In this document: positions 37,188-47,081 of the stretch, piece by piece
Position numbering within the stretch: position 1 is the stretch's first letter
Layout of the letters: the number at the start of each line of letters is the position of its first letter
DNA from: Clitopilus passeckerianus
Lineage: Eukaryota > Basidiomycota > Agaricomycetes > Agaricales > Entolomataceae
Assembly (NCBI GenBank): GCA_944990035.1
Contig: CALYLX010000111.1
Span: 806,001-870,000, forward strand
Length of the DNA stretch: 64,000 nt
Reading direction: 5' to 3'
Position numbers and translations under genes: made by a program
The notes under the pieces: generated by a model
Databases searched by the model: none
Told to the model about the DNA's origin: nothing
What the model saw: the letters and a program-made list of their open reading frames with translations, nothing else

Positions 37188-38676
37188 TAGGCGTCGCGCA
37201 ACGGGGGAAGGCTGGGATCACTACTGCATTTACAAAAGATGTAACCTCTGTTCTTAAAGGTTATGAAACTGAACAGAGCGGATCATCCATTTAGGACCAT
37301 CAAGCTGAAGTGAGATCGGGTGGCGGCTTTTTTCGACCGCAGAACCGAGTCCACTCGAAGGAACAATGAGCATGTTATGCGCAGCAAGGGCACGTTGAAT
37401 CGTTGACACTGGCTCCGACACGTCGCGTACTCTGTTTGCTACTCAATGTAGAGTTTATAGGCCAGATATGAGGGTGAAGAAATGGTTATTACTTGTCCAC
37501 TTTGCAGGTTATGTATATGCATGGATGGGCCAAACTTGCTGTGTACTTGGCAAGCGTCAAATATGCACTGAAAATTCCCTGCAAGCTTCATACTCGATGT
37601 CATGAGACACCTTCAAACCATGATTCTATCAATGGTACACGTAGAACCTTGATGAATATAGGTGTTGTGTGTGAAGGGGAAACAAGCACTAACTTCAATT
37701 GAAGGTGTTTTGACAGAAAACGAGATTTACCGCAGAAAACGGGATTTACCACGGTTATCATTGATTCGTGGCGCCTCTGTTCCAAGTCAAAACGATTCTG
37801 TCCTTGGGTCGTAGCGGCTTGGTGAGCCCTATAGACTGAAATTTGTCGAGTTCAGCTGGAAACAAACTCTATTCTACTCGTGGAAACAAACTGACGCCAG
37901 AGACGACTGCCAGAAAATAAGGAATCCCGGGCCTGGCGGCAACCGACTCGGTATGATATGCCGCAGTATGTCACTCAACCTGTTCGATATCAACCTATTC
38001 CGAGTCGATATCAGGAGTTCCATGATTGGCTCTGTCGAGTTTCCGCAGTTAATGTTGAACTGTACCACGTTGAAGTCTATGAGAATCTACGTGGACGAGA
38101 AGCGATCGCGAATAGCATCTGATTACCGCATTCCTCAGAGTCGACATTCAAATCAACCTCCTGACTAGACGTTAGAGACAAAGTTACAGGATAGGGTAGG
38201 GGGTGGCTAGGCACTACCTACATGGTTTCAACAGGTTCTGTAGAATGAAATTGCCAGAATAATACAAGGCCTCACAGCCTGTTGACTTCGTTTTTCGCCT
38301 TAGTTCTCCAACGAGCACCACACGTAGTTTGGTGCAGTGGCAATACTATCAGCTGATTCCTTCCAGCTTGTAGATACGATGTGACCTTCAAAGCTCGACA
38401 CGATCCTGGAACTGCGGAACGGAACTAGGATGATGAAATTTTGTAGCCTGCCTGAAACTTGAAAAGCACTGGACGAGTAGCGAAGGCACGTACCTTTCCG
38501 ACGTCAAAACTGGCCCAAGGTTCGAGAGTTATGATCACCTCCGCAGTCTAGGACTGTTTCCGAACTTGTCTCTCTAAGCTCTCAGGTATCATATTATCTA
38601 TTTCCCTGTAAGGCTGATTCTATAGCCATTATACCATTCCCTTCTCGATCAGAATAAATATTTTCTATCAGACAGT
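37188..38676. other. 1.5-kb spacer between the ABC transporters
   Basis: No gene is recognised. It contains the promoter of copy 1, a direct repeat at 37714-37751, and a pair of GGAAACAAACT words near 37858-37892. Confidence 0.45.
37714..37751 (+). repeat. Two 19-base tandem direct repeats
   Basis: CAGAAAACGAGATTTACCG is followed at once by CAGAAAACGGGATTTACCA. The copies differ at two positions. They lie about 530 bases upstream of the ABC transporter copy 1 start, so they could be a doubled regulatory site or a simple duplication. Confidence 0.7.
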
Positions 38677-41600
38677 TCAACAACAACACCAACGTTTTCG
38701 CCGTCCAGCCCGATCCTCTTCAACGACATTGTTTCCTCTGATGACTTTGAGGAAGATGCTTTCCAACGAGGACTTCTCCACCGTGTACTGCGTGAAACCC
38801 TCACTGGTGGACAAAATTTCGAAGAGCCGTGGCAGTGACATCTCGCTGCCCTCAATGGGCACCTCGAAGCGAGTAGCAACGTCGTCTGCCATCCGGGATC
38901 CAGGTATCCTCGACATCAATGCTTGGGCTGCCTGGACTTCTTCGCGTGTTCGACAGGTGAAGTGGACTTCATAGGTAGGGTATCGAGCAGAGAGTTCTTC
39001 TGTAGAACCGACAGCTGTACAGAATGTAAGAGGGTAATCAAATATGAACAACGGAATAACCCACCTAGTAATCGTTTGGCGAGGATTCCGACTTTGTTTG
39101 CCAATGCAGAAGCTTCCTCCATAGAATCTACGCAAGCAACATTAAGAAAACGATTCAAGATGAAACAGGTGGGACATACGCGTCGTTATGATGATGGCCT
39201 TGTCGACCGCGACATTTCTCAGTGTTGACCACATATCTCTCTTCATCTTCGCGTCGATACCAGTAGAGAATTCGTCGATTAGAATAACGGACGGGTTGCC
39301 TGTGGTATTTTTGTGTTAGTCCCGAATGAGTTCCAACAGAAAGGCGCCGTACCTATGAGCGCAATTGCGAGAGACAATTTCCTCTGATTTCCGCCAGACA
39401 ACTTGCTGGCCAAACGATCGGCATACGAATCGAGAGAAGTGCCGCGAAGGACAGATTCAACGTTGTCATTGAGTACGCGACTATCGGTCAATCCTTTCAA
39501 CCGTCCATACACCAACAGGTGCTCGCGAACGGTGAGTTGAGAGTCAATGGCGGTAAACTGTGGGCAAACGCCAAGAGCTAGACGAGCAGATTGTGGATGG
39601 TGTATGACCGACGTTCCTCCAATCAGGACATCCCCAGAGTCTGGAATAACATCCCCACCTGAAGGAATAAGTCAAAACCATGACATTTCATACTTGCTGA
39701 GATCACATACGAATCATGTTGAATGTCGTCGTTTTGCCTGCACCGTTGGGACCGAGGAGTGCAAACAGAGTGTTGCGAGAGACACCCAAGGTGACATCAT
39801 CGACAACCTTGTTGGTACCATATGTCTTGGAAACATTGAGAACCCGAAGTAGGTCCAGAGAATTGGAGGCAGCGTGAGCCGTCTCCACCACGTCTGTAGG
39901 TTTCTCCTGCGGGGTATTAGAGCCGGACCGGCCAACAGTCTTCTTTATGCGCCTTGGGAGAATTGACCCGGAGTCAACCCAGACGAGGATCGCAAGAAGA
40001 ATAAGGGAGTAGATGATAAGGTATGTGATTGGACCTCCAAATCTCATTATGTCGCCCAGATCTGCCGTGATAGCCATATCGGATCCATTGCAGAGCAGGG
40101 AGAACAGATTGACGGAGACTAACGCAGCACGGGTCTATGAAAAGATTCAGAGGCCACTCCCCACGAGGTATCAATCAATCTACTTACAACACTGGCAACC
40201 GGAGAGGCCAGAGAGAGGGTAAAATGAATGATGGTGATGGTATGTTGCGAGGTTGATGTTTTTCCGTAGGTCAATGTGAGTAGATACCCTGATAGGTATA
40301 ACTGTGAAGGTTTAGACACTGCTAATGTTGGACTATCCACCCATAACTCACTATAAACATGATCACTTGATAGCCTGCAACGAGGGCAAAGGCGGCGAGT
40401 GGAGAGGAGACCATGAGAGAAAGACAATATGCGAACAAGGCGCCAGTAATTCCGTAGAGAACAAGAACAAGCCACTATGATGATAGTCAGTCAAATGGAA
40501 GATCCCAGGGTAAGGATAATACTTACGAAGAATCCAAGTCCAGAAAAGGCGCCGTTTGGCGCAGCAGCAGCGAAAATGATAATAATGAGCGTTGACGCAA
40601 TTGTTACGATTATGAGGTCGAATAACAAGTGTCCCAGCCACAATCCGAGGGGATTGCTTAGACCATTAGACATTTGCATCGCTTGTACAGAAGATCGACG
40701 TTCTTTTGATACGTAAAGGGCGAAGAACGCAGGGTATACGGACTGCAGAAGCAGATTTGTTAGTCAGACTAGAAACGGATGTACTCAGGGAACCCACCAT
40801 CGCAGCGCAAAAGAAAGCCATCCATTTCAAAGAGAAGAGGGTACCTGCCCCATTGAGTGGGAACGCCGAGTAGGCTGCTCGAATGATGGTAGGTGTTGTG
40901 TTGCCAGCGGCACGAAGAGCCCTATTGAACAGTATATTGGTGGCCAAGTTCAGCATTGAGGGCGCTGTCAGACCCGGAGGGGAGGCTTCCCATGCTATCA
41001 GCGATCCTCCGGTATCCGTGTCGATTGATAGACCTCCCAAAGTCAAATTTCGGTAGTTTTGTTGAATGGTGTTCCTGAATGTTGCGTTGTCGGTAACATT
41101 CGTGACTCGGAAGAATGTTGTGGAGCTTCCAAGATCACTGATGATTCCTGGGGAGAGACGAGGACTCTAGAGGAGTTGCCGAAAGAGAAGGGGACGAGGG
41201 GAGAGGAAGGAAGGTATAATGGCAGACTGGTGGAATTTGAAAACCGGTTGCCGCACGTTTGATGCTTTCCTTTCAGGAATACGAGCGGTATAGTCGAGCC
41301 TGCGACGGCCACGAGAATGGCAAGAAGTGGGGTTAGCCAGCTCCGGCGTGCAATGAGGCGTCGCTTGTAGAATATAGTGAGGGCATGGCGTAGAGGCGAA
41401 ACCTTTTGACCATTGGTGAGCCGCATGACAGTCGCTTCGGGCTTCTCTTCCGATTGCATGCTGCCTTCAGAGCTTCTCCGCAGTTCCTCTGGTGGGGAAA
41501 CTTGCTGTTTGGACATTAGGTCAAGGAAAATGTCTTCTATCGTCGTCCCAAGGATATCATAAGATGCAATCCTATGGTTGTCCTTCTCTTGCTCAAGTAC

Positions 41601-44273
41601 GCCAAGAACATTCCCGACGTCGGTGCTCTCCTTGGTGCGAAGATGATATGTCGTGACAGTTGCGGATGAAGAAGTTGTGTATGTTCCAGGACAGAAGCTC
41701 CGGACCCTCTGTAGAAGTGCGCCGCGGGTCTCTGGGGACTCCTTTTCTGCATCAACTGGTTTGAAAGAAACTTGCACGGAATATCCTTCACCGAGGTCTT
41801 GCTTAAGAGATACCGGGGTACCCTCAGCAATCAACCTCCCAGGGGCAGCGAGTATAGCAATATGATCTGCGAGCAAATCGGCTTCGTCGAGGAACTAAAT
41901 GGATGTCAGCACAGGATCTTCCTTATTAGCCACCGATGCTCACATGTGTAGTGAAGACAATAGATCGCTCCTGTCGGAATGAAGTGAGAGTTCTCCACAG
42001 TGCACGTCGACTGAGTGGGTCGACTCCAGATGTACATTCGTCCACAAGAACAACTAGAATAACTCTTTTGAGTAACCTTATTCACCAAAATCGGCAGTGA
42101 AAACTCACTCTTCGATCCCCCAACAAGCCCAACCGCAAGCTGAAGCTTCCTCTTCTGCCCACCAGACAACGTATTAGCATTCGCATCAATCTTGTGTCCC
42201 AAATCACAGTCCCTCAGAAGCTGTTCCACATCTTCATCCACATCCGAATTCGGCGACCACTTGACGGACGTCCATACACGCAATGTCTGCGCACAAGTCA
42301 AGTCGGGAAATAGAACATTCTTCTGAGGTACAATCCCCATGGTCCCGCGAGGTGGACGCGCCAGGCCTCCGGAGAATGTTACTGTGCCGCCAGACTTGCC
42401 GGTAAGGCCACCGAGGATGGATAGTGACGTAGATTTGCCAGCACTGCACTGTATTTCAGCAACTTTCAACGAACAAAGAGGGTATCACACATACCCATTA
42501 GAACCCAGCAGCACAAAGATTCCCGTCTTGGGAACGTCGAAGGAAAGATCATCAATAGCAACGACCTCATTCGACTTGAAGAAGGATGCCTTGAACGTCT
42601 TCCTCAGATTCCTAATCGAAATGGCAGTAGTCTCCGGAATGTCGATATTATCTGGATTAATTCTCTTCTTCCAGAACCTCCAGCCTCGTTTCGACGGGTC
42701 TCGAACATCATACAACTTCCTTTCCCACAAAACTGCCAACCACGGCCAAAGGAATACGTCAATCTAGTGGGCATTAACGAAACCGAAATCCCGAGGCTAG
42801 ATAATGACCCACGATAGCGACAATGATAATAGCAAGAAGCCCCAAATCATGATCAGGATCTCCTTTCAAAACATTCGTGGGCATCTGCCGAACCTCATAT
42901 CCCGCAACAGCCCTGATAGCAAAAACATAGAAACTCGGCGGGAACAACAGGGAAAATATCACCGCAGTCCCAGTCCTCACATTCCCCAACACCAACCCCA
43001 GAATCGCGAACACAATACTGAGGAACGTCGAGACGACAGCTGCAAGCTGCGGGCTTTTGCCAAAAGGCGCAGCGACGAAGAAAGACCAACTTCCGAGGAC
43101 GAGGCCGAGAAGAAGGTGGATGACGAGGATGACGCCTGCGTTCGTGGAGGAGTAGATGCGATAGTGCCAGGTCAGGCCGACGATTATCCATGCGGGGAGG
43201 TAGACAAGGGAGATGCTGATGTGCCATGACAGAATGCGAGCCGAATCGAGGAGACCCATGGCTTTCATGTGTGCGGTGATCCCGTTGGCTCTCTCGCCAG
43301 CTACGGCGCCGGGAAGCTGGTATGCTATACCCACGAAGCAGACGAATCTGTGCAGAGGGACATTAGTAACCAGAGAGCAACTTTTTATTTGAATGGTCTT
43401 ACAGTGCGATGACCAGAAGTGACCTCACTCCGCGAACATAACTAAGCCGTGTCTCCGTTGCTTGTTCTTCATTCGTCTCCTGCGTGAAAGGCCATTGCTG
43501 TGGTGTCGGCAAACTCGTTCCCGTCTTCATCTCTATGATGGCCTATCCAAAATCAACAGGCAATGAGTTTCATCATTTCAGATTCAAGATACCAACATAA
43601 CTAACCTGATCAATAGCCCACTGCAGCGGCAATATCCTCTTCTCAAAATCACTCTTATGATTAATCACATCAATGAACGCCAGCCCAGCATCAGCCCGTA
43701 TAGTATAGTTCACCGCCTTCCCCGAGCTAGTATTCGCAGGAATATCGTAAAACGCAACCGCCGCGAAGCACTCCGAGTACCAATTGAAATTTTGTGGACA
43801 TGAGTTTGGAATATCCGCCGGATGATCGACTTTTCGAACGAGTGCTTGTTGTGTGGGGGTGAAAGAACCTGTGATACGGTTCATGATATCGGTAGGAGAG
43901 GGAGAACTGGTGCCGTCGGTGCCATCTGCCCATATTAGCTTGGTCTTGCCGATGAATTCTTGTTGGAGGGAGAATATAGGGGCAGGTTGACCTATTCCGT
44001 ACTATTTGGGATGAGACCCTGAATTGAATAAGGACAGGGATTATACTCACGTTGTTGGGTTTACTGAGAAATATCTGAGCGACTGAGAGGAAGACTCCGT
44101 ATGCGATTGGGAGGATGAAGCATCGTAGAAGATTGAGCTAGTGGGAAAGGAATGAATGAGCAAAGAAGCATCTCTATCCAAACAGGGTTAGCACGTACCC
44201 AGGGGTGCTTCCAAAGTACGATCCAGTTCTTCCATATCAGGGCTTTCAACTGGATCCAGAAAAGACCAGCCAT
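38677..44273 (-). CDS. Full-length ABCA-type ABC transporter, copy 2, one-base frameshift
   Basis: A tandem paralog of copy 1 with the same domain order and largely the same intron positions (for example GTGGGT donors before INIFLWP/IDVFLWP). NBD1 has [22 protein letters not shown] and [13 protein letters not shown]2 has [25 protein letters not shown] and TTHSMEEA, and the end reads [14 protein letters not shown]. The start is MAGLFWIQLKALIWKNW. The frame changes at 41150-41153 (CCCC on the coding strand): VLVSPQ runs to a stop about 110 bases on, while the -1 frame continues GIISDLGSSTTFF to LTLGGLSIDTDTGG. Copy 1 reads [16 protein letters not shown] here, which matches a repaired VLVSPPGIISDLGSST. 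The lesion falls in the second extracellular loop. Substrate unknown. An upstream open frame extends past the ATG but lacks homology. Confidence 0.85.
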
Positions 44274-45083
44274 TGGGCTTGAGGGTGTGTCCGGGCAGTT
44301 TTTGGTGTCAGAAAGCAAAGGCAAAGCGCATAGCGCACTTATACCAAGCACTGACTGCGGTGCAAGGTGTTGATGAACAACTAGGTGTGGTACCGTCAAT
44401 CCAGAAAAGTCGGTCGGGAATGCTGCCAAGAAGGGACAATGATCTCATGTCGCACGATATGTAGAAAATTTGGTGTAAGACTCGCGGGGAATCGTGATGT
44501 TTTGGCTCAACATATAACCATAGATGGATATTGGCTGACTTTGTCTCCGTACTTGGTGACGGTCCTGGGTAAAGATATGCCTTTTGGAGGAGTCGGCAGT
44601 TTGTCGGCATGGGCACAAAAAGCTTGCCTGAGTGATTCGTCGCCGCTAGTAGTTATTTTTGTTGGATTGTTCTCGGTCTGCTCGGACGAAGCATTGTACA
44701 CCTGTACAGCTTGCACCTATCGTTCGAGACGTTGGAGAAGAAACGCCCCTTGCACAACCTGAACACGAAGACATTTCGCGCGTTGTGTGGAATGGTGCTC
44801 AAGACTAACCAAGAGCCCAGGTTGTGCCTTGCCGAGCATGCCACTGCCACTGCCACATGGGAATTCTGAGTTGGTGCCTGACAAGGAAACCTCTTGCCAA
44901 ACAAAGCCAAGCACCAGGCATCCAGATCAGGAACTCGCGACGCGATTCATTGTCGACGCGACTCTCGTGTTCAAACCAAGACGACGATCTCACTCAATCC
45001 TGACTACAGAATACTCAATGTATGCGCGTACATCGAAGAAGGTAGGATTCTTACACAACATGGACCGAGAAAGGGTATAAAAT
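44274..45083. other. Intergenic region before Swi5
   Basis: 0.8 kb between divergent genes. Open frames on both strands lack family resemblance. A GTATAAAA lies at about 45075-45082, immediately before the Swi5 ATG. That is too close to be a normal TATA box for this start. Confidence 0.45.
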
Positions 45084-45490
45084 ATGCGTGCCCAGGATAC
45101 AGAGGCTCGCATCTTATCTTTGCAGGCTGAAATTGACGCGTTGCAGGCAAAGCTAGGGTTTGTAGAAGTCCTTCCAGTCGGATACAGCTCTGCGAAGTGC
45201 TCCAAACTCATGTTTAATTGCCCTTAGAGAGGGCGTAGATGCGGAGAAGATTGTCAAGGAGCACATCAAGCTGCTACACCAGTACAACGAAGCTAAGGAT
45301 GCAACGCAGGTGCGAATTTTGATGCTTCAGAGTTCCGTACTAATTCTCGGGGATTCAGATTCTTATAGGAAGAGTGAGTAGCTCTAGCAGTTTTGAACGT
45401 GGTATTGGTAAACATTTCTAGCTGGCTACGCTCAAACAAACAACCGTTCGTCAAATCCACGAAGACCTAGGACTCGACACGACCGAATAG
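45084..45490 (+). CDS. swi5: Swi5/Sae3 family recombination mediator (79 aa, 4 exons)
   Basis: Swi5 with Sfr1/Mei5 stimulates Rad51 and Dmc1 strand exchange in homologous recombination and meiosis. Exons 45084-45157, 45228-45309, 45359-45373 (15 bases) and 45422-45490 total 240 bases in frame. The spliced protein shows the family core: an N-terminal coiled coil (LQAEIDALQAKLG), IVKEHIKLLHQYNEAKDATQ, ILIGRLATLKQTTVRQIHEDLGLD. Its length matches small Swi5 proteins. The 15-base exon carries ILIGR, so it is essential. Only 22 bases separate its stop from that of the convergent RCC1-repeat gene, so the transcripts must overlap. No lesion is seen. Confidence 0.9.
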
Positions 45491-45512
45491 GCTGCGCTGG
45501 CACACTATCGCA

Positions 45513-46867
45513 TTAAGACATTGTAGCATATATCCAACTTGTACCACACCCAGCCCAAATACCCTGTACCGAATGAACCTCTCCTTTCAACTTCTCATTC
45601 GGCCAGATAAGTTTGGGTAAATGAACATCCTCCGTCGACCCAGTCCCCAAATTTCCATGTTCGTTCCAACCCCATCCCCAAACGCCATCGGAGCCGCTAC
45701 CCTGGTGTGCCATAGCAAGGACATGTTCTGTCCCACATGCCAGGTGAATCTGACTAGCGGGTGGAAGGGGCAGCCAATCTGATGGTTCCAAGGACGTCAC
45801 AGACGAGATCGTTTTCAACGACTCAGGGTTTCGACCCAGTTGACCATGCATGTAACTTCCAGTGGCAAGAAGCTCTATAGTCCCGTCTTGATTTTGGAGG
45901 AATACATAGGTTCCGTTCCAAGTGCACCCAAGCAACCTAGCATTGAGAACTTGATCGAGTCCCTCCAGCTGGCCTTTTCGGTTTGACCCCAGCGCGGTGA
46001 TTTTGCCAGACGCATGTAGGATTACACTGTGTTGCATTCCGAGTGAAATTGACTGTATGGGCCCGTGTGTCGCGTTTAAGGGTATAAGGACGGGCTTGGA
46101 GGCAAATGGAAGGGGTTTCTCCGCTTTGTCGAGGAGTTTTCCAAGCTGGCCATGTCGAGATGCGCCCCAGCCTACAACACATGGAATGGCAGTGCCTCTC
46201 GTTCCAACTTCGAGCACGATAGCTACATGGTGCTGCCCAGCTGCCAGCGATTTGACTGTTACATCCTTCCCCTCAATCCTCTTTCCCTCAACAGTCAAAT
46301 GACTGAAGTCCACAATATGAAAAGGCTTCATCCCCTTCGTCTTCCCTTTCCCTTTCTCCAAGCCACCAATACCCAAATCTCCAAAGTCGTTCGAACCCAT
46401 GGCGATAACCGAATCTCCCTTATCTCCCTCCTCCGAGCTGAGAACAACGTACGTTATTTCCCAAGACGCAGCAATCAGCTTAGGACTGTATCCTTCCAGC
46501 ACTTCCTTTTCCAACCCGAGGTCAAGAGGCTGAAATACCATCGACCAAGGATCTTCTTGGCCCCTCCCCTTCACCTCTTTCTGGTACGCCAGCCCAAGCT
46601 GTCCAGAGGATCCATCCCCGCATCCCCAGAGCTCACGAGTAGCTCCGCTCATCTCGTTCCTCACGGCTTCTAGGAGAATGATGGTATGATTCGCGCCGCT
46701 CGCGACGTCGATGATGCGTTGAGTGTGCGAGGGGAGACATCCGGGAGGTTGGCCATGAACGAGCAGGGCTGGAATTCATGTGCGTCTTCTATGGTCCCAC
46801 TAGCGAGCTGGCCACGGGCGTTCGAGCCGGAGGAAAGAAGGACCTGCTTGCTGGTAGTTGTAGTCAT
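45513..46867 (-). CDS. RCC1-repeat protein (Ats1-like), one-base frameshift near the N terminus
   Basis: A seven-bladed RCC1 propeller related to yeast Ats1 and other RCC1-repeat proteins. Repeats are visible as SSGSNARGQLASG, WGCGDGSSGQLG, AMGSNDFGDLGIG, GWGASRHGQLG, ALGSNRKGQLEG, ATGSYMHGQLG and WGWGWNEHGNLGTGS. There is no sign of an intron. The ATG at 46867 opens MTTTTSKQVLLSSGSNARG. At 46743-46745 (CCC on the coding strand) the frame changes between FMANLP and GCLPSHTQRIIDVASGANHT. Adding one C gives 452 codons without interruption, and otherwise the protein would stop about 70 residues in. Known roles of relatives include GEF-like or tRNA wobble-modification (Ats1/Kti13 with diphthamide synthesis) functions; which applies here cannot be told. 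Confidence 0.82.
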
Positions 46868-47081
46868 CGTGGAGGATTGGGAGAAGATTAGATTAGATCC
46901 GAGCACCAACTTTACACCATCGCAACCCGGTTCCGGCTGGCACACAGCCATCAGCGAGAGTTCGACGACAATGTCAAGCAACAAGCCGTCGATGATATTT
47001 CTCGAGTCAGCATCGACAGCAATATAAAACCAGGGTCTACGCACAACTTTACCCCCATACCTATTAAACAGCCCGAAGATC
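46868..47081. promoter_or_regulatory. Short bidirectional promoter, RCC1 gene / RNA-repair gene
   Basis: 214 bases separate the two divergent ATGs, so the genes probably share a promoter. No TATA box stands out. Confidence 0.5.
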
